Shown here piece after piece: positions 44,252-53,434 of a stretch of DNA of 64,000 bases; the stretch's first letter is position 1, and each line of letters starts with the position of its first letter. This DNA comes from Burkholderia anthina (GTDB taxonomy: Bacteria; Pseudomonadota; Gammaproteobacteria; Burkholderiales; Burkholderiaceae): NCBI RefSeq assembly GCF_001547525.1, contig NZ_CM003769.1, forward strand, positions 62,001 through 126,000, given 5' to 3'. The notes under the pieces are model-generated. The model made no database searches and was not told the origin of the DNA. It saw nothing but the letters and a program-made list of their open reading frames with translations. The translations under genes and the position numbers were made by a program.

Positions 44252-45727
44252 TCAGAGCAGCCCCAGCGTCGATGCCTTGAGGGTCGCCGCGGCGCGCGTC
44301 GAACATTCGAGCTTCCGGAATGCCTTCTCGACGTGGGTGCGCACCGTGCTCGGGCTCATCGCGAGCGCCTGCGCGACCTGCTTGTTGCTCGCGCCGCGGG
44401 AGATCGCCCGCAGGACGTCGATTTCCCGCGCGGACAGGCGCGGGCCGGCGGACGACAGGCGCGTGGCGGTACGCCGGAGCGCGGGCCGCTCGCCCGTCAC
44501 GAGCGCGGCCACCACTTCACCGCATAGCCGGCCGCACGCCGCTTCTTCCTGCAACTGGCCGGCGGCGGCCGCATCGCTCAGCGCCGCGCGCCACGGACGC
44601 GCCGAGCGCAACGCGACCCACGCGAGCGACGCCGCCAGCACACGCGCTTCCAGCGTCAGCGCCGCATCGCGCGCGCCGCGAAAATAGCCCGAACCGTCCT
44701 GCCGCTCGTAGGCATACGACGCAAGCACCGCGGCTTCGCCGAGTGCGCCGGTCTGCCTGCCGGCGCGCTCCGTCCAGTACGGCACGAGTCGCACCTTTTC
44801 CCACGCGCTCGCGGGCAGCCGCGTCGGCAGATTCCACACGTCGTTCGGCACCGCGGCCCTGCCGATGCCATGAATCAGCCCGGCGCGGTACACGCGTTCG
44901 CGCCCGGCCTCGTCCGGCGAGAGCCGGCCGTAACAGGCGGCCGCCGTCGCGGCGACCGACCGCGAAAAACCCGTCATCCACGGCAGTTTCAGATCGATGA
45001 CGTCCGCAATCAATTCGGCGGACGTCGCGCCCTGCATGTCCGGCGTGGCCAATGCTGCTTCCAGGTCGGCGGGCGCCATGTGTTCGAGCGCCGCCAGCCA
45101 GCGCGATGCGTCGCGCGCAGCCGTCTCGACGAGCACGGACGGATAGCGTGACCCCGCGCGTTGGCCGATCAATTCGAGGGCCCGTTCGATGCCGTACGTG
45201 CGGCTGAACACGTCGAGGTCGCCCGCCAGCGCGACGATCGACACGGCGGGCGGCACCTGTTCGCGCACGAGCCGTGCGGGCAGCCCGTTGCCGTCCCAGG
45301 TTTCGAAAATGTGGCGCAGCGCGGTTTCCGTTGCGCTGGACAGACCGAGTATTCGCGCGACCTCGCCCGAGACTTCGCAATGAATCTGCGCGAGCGGGAT
45401 CAGCGCGACACCCGCGCCGCCGATCGCTTCGGCCATGCCGGGCCGGCTCTCGAGCATCGCGGCGCGGATCGCGACGTCGTCGCCGAATACCTGCGCGAAG
45501 CCCGCCGCGTTCGCCGTGCAGCCCGACCAGCGCAACAGCGCCACCTCGCGAGCCGTGTCGCACACCGATGCGTCGAATCGTGCTGCGTGCGCGAGCTGGG
45601 CAGCCAGCCAGCCGGTGCGCGGCGAATGGTCGGTCGGTTGGCCCATGCTGAGATCGCCGATGAAGGCCAGCGCGCGTACGGCGTCGACTATGCGCAGCGG
45701 GGCGTGACGGGCTTCGGCGTCGGACAT
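44252..45727 (-). CDS. Degenerate HD-GYP domain fused to a LuxR-type HTH
   Basis: 491 aa. The C-terminus (about 430-490) is a LuxR/GerE HTH: LSAREIDVLRAISRGASNKQ, then TVRTHVEKAFRKL. The middle (about 285-400) follows the HD-GYP pattern, but the HD pair reads LIHGIGR instead of LLHDIGK, and the HHE-RxDGxGYP signature is YAYERQDGSGYFRG. Most metal ligands are therefore lost, and phosphodiesterase activity is unlikely. It may bind a nucleotide or protein as a sensor and act as a transcription factor. It lies between a decayed and an intact DUF308 gene. The start at 45727 is the likeliest ATG. Confidence 0.8.
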   Translation of the reverse strand: MSDAEARHAPLRIVDAVRALAFIGDLSMGQPTDHSPRTGWLAAQLAHAARFDASVCDTAREVALLRWSGCTANAAGFAQVFGDDVAIRAAMLESRPGMAEAIGGAGVALIPLAQIHCEVSGEVARILGLSSATETALRHIFETWDGNGLPARLVREQVPPAVSIVALAGDLDVFSRTYGIERALELIGQRAGSRYPSVLVETAARDASRWLAALEHMAPADLEAALATPDMQGATSAELIADVIDLKLPWMTGFSRSVAATAAACYGRLSPDEAGRERVYRAGLIHGIGRAAVPNDVWNLPTRLPASAWEKVRLVPYWTERAGRQTGALGEAAVLASYAYERQDGSGYFRGARDAALTLEARVLAASLAWVALRSARPWRAALSDAAAAGQLQEEAACGRLCGEVVAALVTGERPALRRTATRLSSAGPRLSAREIDVLRAISRGASNKQVAQALAMSPSTVRTHVEKAFRKLECSTRAAATLKASTLGLL

Positions 45728-46021
45728 TGGGCAGGTGGAGACATTCGCGAGGGCGGGAAAACGATCATACGCGACGGTGTGGCGGCGTGCATGCGCTCGC
45801 ACGTCGGCGGCTCGCCGCGGCGAGCCCGGCGCGAGGTCCGCCCGTATCGGTGCAAACAACCGGCAGCGGACTTCGCTATCGGACATCTGACCGATGGCGG
45901 CGGGCCCTGGCGATTGCGATACTCGGCGCACTGGAGATCCGGTCGGCGCCGCATCCCAATCCGCATGGCGGAAACCCTGCATGCCGGCCGGAACGACGAT
46001 TCAATGTACGAAGGAGTGCAA
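45728..46021. promoter_or_regulatory. Divergent region between the LuxR-type regulator and DUF308
   Basis: 294 bp between two divergent genes. It probably carries both promoters. A ribosome site (AAGGAG) lies at the right end for the DUF308 gene. No strong palindrome was recognised. Confidence 0.35.
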
Positions 46022-46597
46022 ATGGCTGACCGCTACCCCGAATTTCATCCCCCTGCCGACGAACAATGGCTGAAACGGTACTACTTTTCCAGGGCGGTGT
46101 TCTCGCTGATCTGGGTCGCGCTGGCGTTTTCCGTCGGCCGGCAGAGCGCGGCCGGCGCGGCGGTCCTGCTGATCGTTTATCCGGCCTGGGATGCGCTCGC
46201 CAATTTCGTCGACCTTTCTCACAGCGGCGGGATGGCAGAAAACCGCACGCAGGCGGTCAACGTCGCGATCAGCGCCGTCACGACACTGGCGGTATTTCCC
46301 GCGTTGAATGCGGGCATGCCCGCGGTACTCGCGGTGTTCGGCGTCTGGGCGATTCTCTCCGGCGCGCTGCAACTCGGCACCGCCGTGCGGCGCTGGAAGC
46401 ATGCCGGCGCACAGTGGGTGATGATCCTCAGCGGTGCGCAATCGGCGCTGGCCGGGTTGTTCTTCATTGTCCAAAGCCATGCGGCGATGCCGCCCGCGAT
46501 CGTCAAGATCGCAGGCTATGCGGCAGTCGGTGCGCTTTATTTTCTGATATCCGCGATTTGGTTGCAGGTGCGGGGGATGCGGCGCAGTGTGTCGTGA
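46022..46597 (+). CDS. DUF308-family (HdeD-like) membrane protein
   Basis: 191 aa from the ATG at 46022, with AAGGAG 7 bases upstream. About six hydrophobic segments, with repeated units AVFGVWAILSGALQLGTAVR and GAQSALAGLFFIVQS. The length is typical of HdeD-like proteins associated with acid or envelope stress. It is divergent from the HD-GYP/LuxR gene. A broken copy lies on the other side of that regulator. Confidence 0.82.
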   Translation: MADRYPEFHPPADEQWLKRYYFSRAVFSLIWVALAFSVGRQSAAGAAVLLIVYPAWDALANFVDLSHSGGMAENRTQAVNVAISAVTTLAVFPALNAGMPAVLAVFGVWAILSGALQLGTAVRRWKHAGAQWVMILSGAQSALAGLFFIVQSHAAMPPAIVKIAGYAAVGALYFLISAIWLQVRGMRRSVS

Positions 46598-46799
46598 GCC
46601 GGCGGTCGGAAGGAAGATGTCGTTCCACAGGTCGGCATCGCTGTGCCTGCGGTCAAGGCCACGCGTTGTGGAAAGCATGAGGTCGGCCAGATGGCCGCAG
46701 TGGTGAAAACAAGCGGCAGAGAACGGCAGTTGTGGCGCGACGCGAGCGGGTCTGAGCGACGTGACCCGCTGCTGGCGTCCATTCGGCAACGCCTGGCAG
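46598..46799. other. Intergenic region at the edge of the lower-GC patch
   Basis: 202 bp between convergent genes. No gene or clear terminator is supported. Base composition starts to fall here and stays lower up to about 48.4 kb. Confidence 0.35.
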
Positions 46800-47417
46800 C
46801 TATTCGCTAAGTGCCAGAAACCCCGGACATTCAGCCATGCTCTGCACACTACGCCTAAGAAGGCGCACCGTATCTTCAGCGCTAAAGGCGGCAACCTCGC
46901 CGACCCTTTCCCCTTCGGGGGCAAACAATACGGCCCAAAAACGGAGTTGACGTAGCAACGTGATCAAGCCGAGTTCGAGCGGGACAAATGCCGCGTCGTC
47001 GTGGTGTGCTTTGCTCCAAAATGCGTAACTGCTCAAGGCCGCACCGGTCATCCACGCGTACTCCAGCCTTGCAGACCTTTCATTTGCAGGCAACTGGCTC
47101 CGAATAAAGTCGGTGACCGGATAAATCTGGAATTCGACACCGTCGAGACCCGGAAATGCATAGCGATCGGGTGTGTCAACCTCCACGACCTCATCGCCCC
47201 AGGTTCTTGTCTCACGAGGCAACCGTCGCAGCGTCGATTCCCGCTCGCTTTTATGAAGAACAATACCTAGATTTGCATTCATGACGTAAGGCTTGGCTGA
47301 CTGAGGTTGCTCAGGACAGGTCTTTCCGCTACACCCCGCAACGTCTGTGGTTTCGCCGACCGCGCTTGGCCGAATATTGCCCGACGGGGTCGGCTGTAGC
47401 CAACCCGCTTGGGTCAT
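46800..47417 (-). CDS. Protein of unknown function
   Basis: 205 aa if started at 47417, or 160 aa from the ATG at 47282 (MNANLGIVLHKSER). The first 45 residues are polar and carry a VAGCSGKTC stretch that does not make a proper lipoprotein signal, so the shorter form is possible. The rest is soluble-looking with a long C-terminal helical part (LGLITLLRQLRFWAVLF). I do not recognise a family. It follows the Sel1-repeat gene by 75 bp on the same strand and shares its lower GC. Confidence 0.6.
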   Translation of the reverse strand: MTQAGWLQPTPSGNIRPSAVGETTDVAGCSGKTCPEQPQSAKPYVMNANLGIVLHKSERESTLRRLPRETRTWGDEVVEVDTPDRYAFPGLDGVEFQIYPVTDFIRSQLPANERSARLEYAWMTGAALSSYAFWSKAHHDDAAFVPLELGLITLLRQLRFWAVLFAPEGERVGEVAAFSAEDTVRLLRRSVQSMAECPGFLALSE

Positions 47418-47492
47418 TCAGCGTCGCGCATAACGGACCTTCAAACGAACAATTCTGCCCAACTTCAAAAAGCGACGTTGGGAGGCGTTCAA

Positions 47493-48290
47493 CTACGGCC
47501 TCGTTGGCCCAACGTCCTCGGGCACCAACGTTCCGACTCTCCAGTTCCGTGCGATTTCCTCGGCAGCCGACAGTGAGTCGCCGGACAGTTCCGGACGATA
47601 GCCCAGAAGCCCGACTACCGATCCAGGATGCGTAGTTTCAGCAATCTTTAACCAGGCATATGCCGCAATCAGATTTTGCGGAACGCCGAAGCCATTTTTT
47701 AGCATCAAACCCAGCTTTGTTTGAGCACTCTCATCGCCTTGTATGGCGGCTTTGCGAAGCCATGTCGCCGCCTGAGCGTCGTCTTCGTGCACACCGATTC
47801 CGAGGAAGTACAGATTGCCCAGTTCTGACTGGGCCATGGCCTGACCTTGATCGGCCGCTTTGCGGAGCCAGTACGTAGCTGTTACCTCGTCACGTTGGAC
47901 GCCGTATCCATGGAGGTACATCTCTGCCAGATTGAACTGCGAGTGTCCATAGCCCTGTTCGGCCGCCTTGTGGTACCAAGCTGCGGCTTCGACAAAGTCG
48001 CGCTTCACGCCAATTCCGCACCAGTAGATGACACCGAGGTTATGTTGCGCTGTCGGATCACCTTTCATAGCGGCGTCTTTGGCGTTCTCGAAACTGGCGA
48101 TCGTCGCTGTGCTTGCCGCACAAACTGGGTCGACTCGCTGCTTCACCGCAACCGAACCAGAGTCTCGACCGCCATCAGAAGAATTAACGGAAACTGTCTG
48201 AGCTGATGCAGATGGGCATTGAGCTGTGAGGAGGCAAGAGGTCCACACGGCAATGAGGTTAATACAGGTTTTAGTCACGCGAAATTGCAT
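47493..48290 (-). CDS. Secreted Sel1-repeat protein
   Basis: 265 aa with an N-terminal signal-like segment (hydrophobic core about 10-25, ASA near residue 30) and four Sel1/TPR-like repeats from about residue 75 to 225, for example NLGVIYWCGIGVKRDFVEAA and NLAEMYLHGYGVQRDEVTAT. Sel1 proteins mediate protein-protein contacts. In Burkholderia such genes often accompany secretion-system effectors and immunity genes, but no secretion gene is present here. The ATG at 48290 is the best start. GC content is lower than in the flanks, suggesting acquisition. Confidence 0.8.
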   Translation of the reverse strand: MQFRVTKTCINLIAVWTSCLLTAQCPSASAQTVSVNSSDGGRDSGSVAVKQRVDPVCAASTATIASFENAKDAAMKGDPTAQHNLGVIYWCGIGVKRDFVEAAAWYHKAAEQGYGHSQFNLAEMYLHGYGVQRDEVTATYWLRKAADQGQAMAQSELGNLYFLGIGVHEDDAQAATWLRKAAIQGDESAQTKLGLMLKNGFGVPQNLIAAYAWLKIAETTHPGSVVGLLGYRPELSGDSLSAAEEIARNWRVGTLVPEDVGPTRP

Positions 48291-48549
48291 ACCGTATCTG
48301 CCAAGCGGAGGGACCGGGCCTATGTAAGTTGTATCAGGACATCCACCCAAATCAAGGCGTTCCAGTTCGCGAACGCACTCGACTATGAGCGTGATTGTCG
48401 ACCATCTGAGCCTCGGCGTCGAACGTCCGAAAGTGCCCGAATGCCGCCCGACGCGTTTAACTATAGCCACCCCGAGGAAACGCCAGCCATTCCCCAAACT
48501 GGCCTTTCGGACCGGTCGACGCCCCCCTCCCCCGGCTCGACCCACATCC

Positions 48550-49200
48550 CTACCGGCTCCGCAACGCCTGAGCCAGCGCATCCCCCGCAGCCAGAATATG
48601 CGCGGACAGGGCCGCACACGCCGCATCCACATCCCCCTCGCGTATCGCCCGAACGATGTCCCGATGTTCGTCGTTCGAGCGATCCTGCCACTCAAGTCGC
48701 TGCCACGTCGCATACAGATGCCGCGAGCTGGCCCGATGCATGTCGCCAATCGCGGCGATGAGCCGCGGCATCCCGCACCGCGCGGTCAATGCGCGATGAA
48801 ACCTCAGATTCAGCGTGCCGAGCACGGCTATGCCATGCGCCGCCGACTCCTGATCGAGGATCGCATCGAGTTCCTCCAGCGCCCCTGCGTCGAGAGCGGG
48901 AATCGACTCACGCAGCGCCAGCGCCTCGAAGGCAGCGCGCATCTTTGCCATTTCGATTACATCCGCCGCCTCGAGCGGCGCCGCCCGCACGCCTCGTCGT
49001 GGTTCCACCACGGCCAACCCCTGCGCTTCCAGCCGTCTGAACGCCTCGCGTACCGGCACATGACTCGCGCCGAATTCAGCGGCGATGTGGTCCTGACGCA
49101 GCCATTCTCCCGGCGCGATGGCACCCGAAATGATGCGGTCCGCCAATGCGGCAGCGATCCGATCGGCCAGCGAGCGATCCTCCTTGACTTCGAAATTCAT
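48550..49200 (-). CDS. GntR-family regulator, FadR/FCD subfamily
   Basis: 216 aa from the ATG at 49200 (an ATG at 49212 is possible). N-terminal winged HTH (ALADRIISGAIAPGEWLRQD, VPVREAFRRLEAQGL) followed by an all-helical FCD ligand domain whose His/Asp metal-site pattern is visible (NLRFHRAL, DEHRDIVRAI). It diverges from a class I/II aminotransferase with 53 bp between starts, where TTGTAACAA (49232-49240) is a plausible operator. Likely represses that gene. Confidence 0.87.
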   Translation of the reverse strand: MNFEVKEDRSLADRIAAALADRIISGAIAPGEWLRQDHIAAEFGASHVPVREAFRRLEAQGLAVVEPRRGVRAAPLEAADVIEMAKMRAAFEALALRESIPALDAGALEELDAILDQESAAHGIAVLGTLNLRFHRALTARCGMPRLIAAIGDMHRASSRHLYATWQRLEWQDRSNDEHRDIVRAIREGDVDAACAALSAHILAAGDALAQALRSR

Positions 49201-49231
49201 CCCGACCACCATGCATATATTATCTATTAAA

Positions 49232-49240
49232 TTGTAACAA
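49232..49240. promoter_or_regulatory. Candidate GntR operator between divergent genes
   Basis: TTGTAACAA, a near-perfect TTGT-N-ACAA dyad, in an AT-rich stretch (49211-49243) between the regulator and aminotransferase starts. The FCD-type GntR consensus commonly has TTGT/ACAA half-sites. The aminotransferase ribosome site follows at 49244. Confidence 0.5.
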
Positions 49241-49253
49241 AATCGGAGGCCCG

Positions 49254-50420
49254 ATGCGCCACCACCGCCCTGCCCGTCTGCAGCACATCGCCGGAATCGG
49301 CGTCGATCGCATGGGTTCGATCGCCGATCATGCCGGCGTCGACCTTCTGCGACTCGAAAATCTCGATACCGACATCCCACCCACTTCAGAGGCACTCGCC
49401 TTCACCCGCGCGGCAATCCAGCGAGACTCAGCCAACTCCTATTTGCCATTCGTCGGTCAGGATCGGCTGCGCGCGAGCGCTGCTGCCCACGTGTCGGCGC
49501 TTTCGGGGCAGCACTTCACGGCCGACCAGGTGGTGGTGTCGGCGGGCGGACTCTCCGGCATTCTCAACACGCTGCTCGCCACCGTCGAGACAGGCGACGA
49601 AGTCATCGTCACCGATCCGACGTACGCGGGTCTGCTGAATCGCGTCCGCCTCGCAGGCGGCGTACCTCGGCAAGTACCGTTCGCCTTCACGCCGGGCGGC
49701 GAATGGAAGCTGGACCAAGCCGCGCTGCGCGCAGCGATCGGCCCGAAAACGCGAGCCATGCTGCTGATGTCTCCGTCGATGCCGTCAGGCGGTTTCTTCG
49801 ATGCGTCCGACTGGCAACTGATCGCGAGCCTGTGTGTGCAGAACGATCTGCTGCTGATCCTCGACAGCGCGATGGAACGGCTGCTCTTCGATGGCCGCAC
49901 GGTGATCCATCCCGCAGGCCTGCCCGGCATGGCCGAGCGCACGGTCACGGTCGGCGCGGCGTCGAAAGAGTTGCGCATGATTGGCTGGCGGGTAGGCTGG
50001 ATCGTCGCGCCGGAATGGCTGATTCCCGACCTTGTGGCCGTGTCGCTCGCCAATGTCGTGGTGCCGGTCGGCATTGCCCAGGAGGCTGCGGCGGTTGCGC
50101 TCGAACATTCCGCATCCGATCTGCCTGGCTACGTGAGCGAACTCGAGAGGCGGCGCGACACGGTCGCCGCCGAACTGTCGGGGCTTCCGTTCGGCATGCC
50201 GGCGGGCGGCTGGTCGATGCTGCTGCGCGTCTCCGACTTCGGCCTGACCGGATCGCAGATGTCGGAGCGGTTGCTGAACCACGGTGTATGTGCAACGGCC
50301 ATGACCGGATGGGGCGTTGCGCACGGCGACGCGTATGTCCGTTTCGTGTTCGCGAACGAACCGGTCGAGCGCTTGCGCACGCTCGGCGACAAGGTGCGCT
50401 TCGCACTGGAGGGCGCATGA
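49254..50420 (+). CDS. Class I/II PLP-dependent aminotransferase
   Basis: 388 aa with CGGAGG before the ATG. Fold type I features: SAGGLSGILNTLL near residue 95, the Asp/Tyr pair in VTDPTYAGL, and PLP-Lys238 in GAASKELRMIGWRVGW. It resembles aspartate/aromatic/kynurenine-type aminotransferases of the AspC-like superfamily; the substrate is not clear. Regulated by the divergent GntR protein. Confidence 0.88.
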   Translation: MRHHRPARLQHIAGIGVDRMGSIADHAGVDLLRLENLDTDIPPTSEALAFTRAAIQRDSANSYLPFVGQDRLRASAAAHVSALSGQHFTADQVVVSAGGLSGILNTLLATVETGDEVIVTDPTYAGLLNRVRLAGGVPRQVPFAFTPGGEWKLDQAALRAAIGPKTRAMLLMSPSMPSGGFFDASDWQLIASLCVQNDLLLILDSAMERLLFDGRTVIHPAGLPGMAERTVTVGAASKELRMIGWRVGWIVAPEWLIPDLVAVSLANVVVPVGIAQEAAAVALEHSASDLPGYVSELERRRDTVAAELSGLPFGMPAGGWSMLLRVSDFGLTGSQMSERLLNHGVCATAMTGWGVAHGDAYVRFVFANEPVERLRTLGDKVRFALEGA

Positions 50421-50622
50421 CGGCGCCCACGAGAACGCTGCATAGTGCGCCGAGCGTCCCTGGCGGGAGGTATCACGGTTTCCGTTTGTAACGGTCGCAC
50501 GGACTCACATGAGACACCGTCTTTTGCGAAAGTACCGCTCGTGACAATTCGCGTGGCGTGATGCATCCGGCGCCGGGGCGGCGCGATGCCCCCCTGGCCG
50601 GACGTCACATCGAGCGAACGCC

Positions 50623-51969
50623 CTACCGCCCCGCCGGCGGCTGCAGGATGTCGCGCGGGATCGCCGCGATCAGTACGCAACTGACCAGCAGGCAGGCGCC
50701 CAGCGCATAGGTACCGTTGTTGATGTTGCCGGTCATTTGCTTGGCGACGCCGGTGATCATCGAGCCCGTGAACCCGGACAGGTTGCCCACCGAGTTGATC
50801 AGCGCAATGCCGGCGGCCGCGGCCGTGCCGGACAGGATCTGCCCCGGAAAGGTCCAGTAGATCGGCATCAGCGCGAGAATGCCGCAGGTGGCAATGGTCA
50901 GGAATACGATCGATAGCGCGACGTTCTGCGCGAACGCCGCGCTCAGGATCAGGAAGACGCCGCCGATCAGCGCGGGAATCGCCGCATGCAGGCGGCGTTC
51001 GCCGGTCTTGCGCGAGTGCGATGCGTTCCACACCATCGCGAAGATGGCCGTCAGATACGGAATGGCGGTCAGCACTCCGATATGCAGCGGGCTTTGCACG
51101 CCCGACGCGCGGATGATCGACGGCAGCCAGAAAGCCAGCCCGTAGAAGCCGGTATTGAACGTCAGCAGGATGAAGGTGAGCAGCCAGACGCGCGGGCTAC
51201 GCAGCGCGGCGCCGATGCTGTGGGACTTGTGCACGGCCTCGGATTCGAGGTTGCGCGACAGCACCGCCTTTTCGTCAGCGGACAGCCACTTCGCCGACTG
51301 CGGGCCGTCGCCCAGGCAGGCCAGCACGATGAACGCCACCACGATCGACGGCAGCCCTTCGAGCAGCAGCATCCATTGCCAGCCGCTCATGCCCGACAGG
51401 CCGTGCGTCTGCTCCATCAGCCAGCCGGACACGACGCTGCCCAGCGTCAGGCTCAGCGGGATCGCGACCAGGAAGCCCGACATCGCCACGCTCTGACGCC
51501 GCGCCGGAAACCAGTAGTTCATGTACAGGATGACGCCCGGGAAAAATCCCGCTTCGCACAGCCCCAGCAGGAAGCGCAGCGTGTAGAACATCGTGGTCGT
51601 CTGCACGTGGAAGAACTGCGCGAGCGGCACGATGAAGGCCATCGACGACGACACGATGCCCCACGTGATCATGATTCGCGCAATCCAGAAGCGTGCGCCG
51701 TAGCGGTGCAGCAGCAGATTGCTGGGCATCTCGAACAGGAAATAGCCCCAGAAGAAGATACTGGCGCCGAGCGCGTAGACGCCGTCGCTCAGGCTCAGGT
51801 CGTCGAGCATCTGCAGCTTCGCGAAACCCACGTTGACGCGGTCCAGGTAGGCCACGACGTAGCACAGCAGCAGCAACGGCAGGATGCGCCGCATGACCTT
51901 GCGGTACAGCGCGTCCTCGGACGAATCGGCCGCGGCCGGTGCGGCAGCGGCCTGCGTTAGGGATGGCAT
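50623..51969 (-). CDS. MFS transporter, ACS type, in the pentonate module
   Basis: 448 aa, 12 helices. RRILPLLLLCYVVAYLDRVN and FEMPSNLLLHRYGARFWIAR identify the ACS family. The ATG at 51969 has GGAGA upstream. A GntR-type operator (52029-52044) lies 60 bp upstream, so the LacI-family repressor gene that diverges from it probably controls its expression. Import of a sugar acid such as an arabinonate or xylonate is inferred from the adjacent dehydratases. Confidence 0.87.
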   Translation of the reverse strand: MPSLTQAAAAPAAADSSEDALYRKVMRRILPLLLLCYVVAYLDRVNVGFAKLQMLDDLSLSDGVYALGASIFFWGYFLFEMPSNLLLHRYGARFWIARIMITWGIVSSSMAFIVPLAQFFHVQTTTMFYTLRFLLGLCEAGFFPGVILYMNYWFPARRQSVAMSGFLVAIPLSLTLGSVVSGWLMEQTHGLSGMSGWQWMLLLEGLPSIVVAFIVLACLGDGPQSAKWLSADEKAVLSRNLESEAVHKSHSIGAALRSPRVWLLTFILLTFNTGFYGLAFWLPSIIRASGVQSPLHIGVLTAIPYLTAIFAMVWNASHSRKTGERRLHAAIPALIGGVFLILSAAFAQNVALSIVFLTIATCGILALMPIYWTFPGQILSGTAAAAGIALINSVGNLSGFTGSMITGVAKQMTGNINNGTYALGACLLVSCVLIAAIPRDILQPPAGR

Positions 51970-52028
51970 CGGTCTGTCTCCAGTTTGTGTAGGTCTTCTT
52001 CGTACCGGCGAGTGCGTTTGACGCATCG

Positions 52029-52044
52029 ATGTTACCGATAACAT
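52029..52044. promoter_or_regulatory. GntR-type LacI operator 1
   Basis: ATGTTACCGATAACAT, a 16-bp dyad with one mismatch, 60 bp upstream of the MFS start. It resembles the E. coli gluconate repressor operator. Two further copies are at 52091-52106 and 53435-53450. Confidence 0.75.
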
Positions 52045-52090
52045 TCCGTGGCAAAAAAAAGCCGACGAGGCGATGGGAGCGATCGGCAAG

Positions 52091-52106
52091 CTGATACCGG
52101 TAACAA
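52091..52106. promoter_or_regulatory. GntR-type LacI operator 2
   Basis: CTGATACCGGTAACAA, sharing the TACCGGTAACA core with the other two sites. It lies 47 bp from operator 1 in the region between the MFS and repressor genes, suitable for autoregulation or cooperative looping. Confidence 0.65.
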
Positions 52107-52266
52107 ATTCGAAGGTAGCACGCGGCGATACGCACGTACAAGTGCCGCCGAACGCGTGGTTTCCCTAGTACGGGCATGGCGGCGACGTGCACGCGTGGGC
52201 TGGCCTGCACGGTATGCCGCACCGGTATGATGTAGCCTTTCCAGCCTTCTCCCGACCGCGATTCCG

Positions 52267-53304
52267 ATGCCCAGTCCTACCGCCGTCCGGCCCGCCGGGC
52301 CGCCCCGCATGTCCGACGTAGCGCGCCTTGCCGGCGTATCGAAGATGACGGTGTCGCGTGTGCTCGCCGGCCACAGCGTGGCCGCGGAGACGCGCGCACG
52401 GGTCTGCGAGGCGATCGACCAGCTCGGCTACGTGGCCGACGCGGCCGCCGGTGCGCTGTCGTCGGGGCGGTCGGAATTCGTCGCGGTGCTGGTGCCGTCG
52501 CTGTCGAGCTCCAACTTCTCGGATACCGTGCGCGGCCTGACCGATGCGCTCGAGCCGCATGGCCTCCAGTTGCTGCTCGGCGACACCGACTATGATCTGG
52601 AACGCGAAGAGCGGCTGGTGCGCTCGATGCTGAGGCACCAGCCGCGCTGCATCGCGCTGACGGGGTCGCAGCACACCGATGCGACGCGCAAGGTATTGGA
52701 GCGCTCGGCGATTCCCGTGGTCGAGATGTGGGACCTGCCCACGCGCCCGATCGACACCGCCGTGGGCTTCTCGAACGTGCGCGCCGCCCGTGCGATGGTG
52801 CGCCACCTGGCCGAGCGCGGGTACCGGCGCATCGGCTTTCTGGTCGGCGCCAGCGAACTGGATCGCCGCGGCCTCGACCGGCTCAAGGGATACCAGGCGG
52901 AGATCAAGGCGCAGGCGCTCGGCGAGCCGCGCGTCGTGCGGCTGGGCGAATCGCCGATCACGATGAGCCACGGCGGGCCCGCGATGGCCGCGCTGCTCGA
53001 GCGATGGCCGGATACCGATGCGGTGATGTGCGTGAGCGACATGTCGGCGTTCGGCGCGATCATGGAATGTCACCGGCGCGGGCTGGCGGTGCCCGCCGAC
53101 ATCGCGGTGGCCGGCTTCGGGAATTTCGAAGTGGCGACATGCTGCCATCCGACGATCACAACGGTATCGGTCGACGCGTACGGCATCGGGCGACGCACGG
53201 GCGAAGCGTTGCTGGCGGCATTGCAGGCGCGCGACGGCGGCGCGCCGACCGGGTCGAAAAGCATCCGGATCGACTACACGATCATCCCGCGGGAAAGCGC
53301 CTGA
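52267..53304 (+). CDS. LacI-family repressor, gluconate GntR type
   Basis: 345 aa. HTH and hinge: MSDVARLAGVSKMTVSRVLA, with KMTVSR as in the gluconate repressor. The sugar-binding part shares the VLVPSLSSSNFSD, AVGFSN and GAIMECHRRGL patterns of GntR/IdnR-type proteins, pointing to an aldonic acid inducer. It is divergent from the MFS gene and upstream of the dehydratase genes. Three operators of the GntR type lie in its control regions. Confidence 0.9.
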   Translation: MPSPTAVRPAGPPRMSDVARLAGVSKMTVSRVLAGHSVAAETRARVCEAIDQLGYVADAAAGALSSGRSEFVAVLVPSLSSSNFSDTVRGLTDALEPHGLQLLLGDTDYDLEREERLVRSMLRHQPRCIALTGSQHTDATRKVLERSAIPVVEMWDLPTRPIDTAVGFSNVRAARAMVRHLAERGYRRIGFLVGASELDRRGLDRLKGYQAEIKAQALGEPRVVRLGESPITMSHGGPAMAALLERWPDTDAVMCVSDMSAFGAIMECHRRGLAVPADIAVAGFGNFEVATCCHPTITTVSVDAYGIGRRTGEALLAALQARDGGAPTGSKSIRIDYTIIPRESA

Positions 53305-53434
53305 CCGGCCGACGGCCGGGCGCGTGCCGACACGCGACATGCGCGGCTTCGCACCGATCCCCTGCCCCACACCTTCGCGACGGGCGCACGAAATCCCTTC
53401 CGCGACGCAAAAAACCCGTGCTAACATCCAGGCG

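Noticed and set aside
44252..45727. Active HD-GYP c-di-GMP phosphodiesterase
   Set aside because: Key His/Asp metal ligands are replaced, so activity is not supported.
47493..48749. 418-codon version of the Sel1 protein starting at 48749
   Set aside because: The extra N-terminal part is Arg/Gly/Trp-rich and antisense-like; the ATG at 48290 gives a clear signal peptide.
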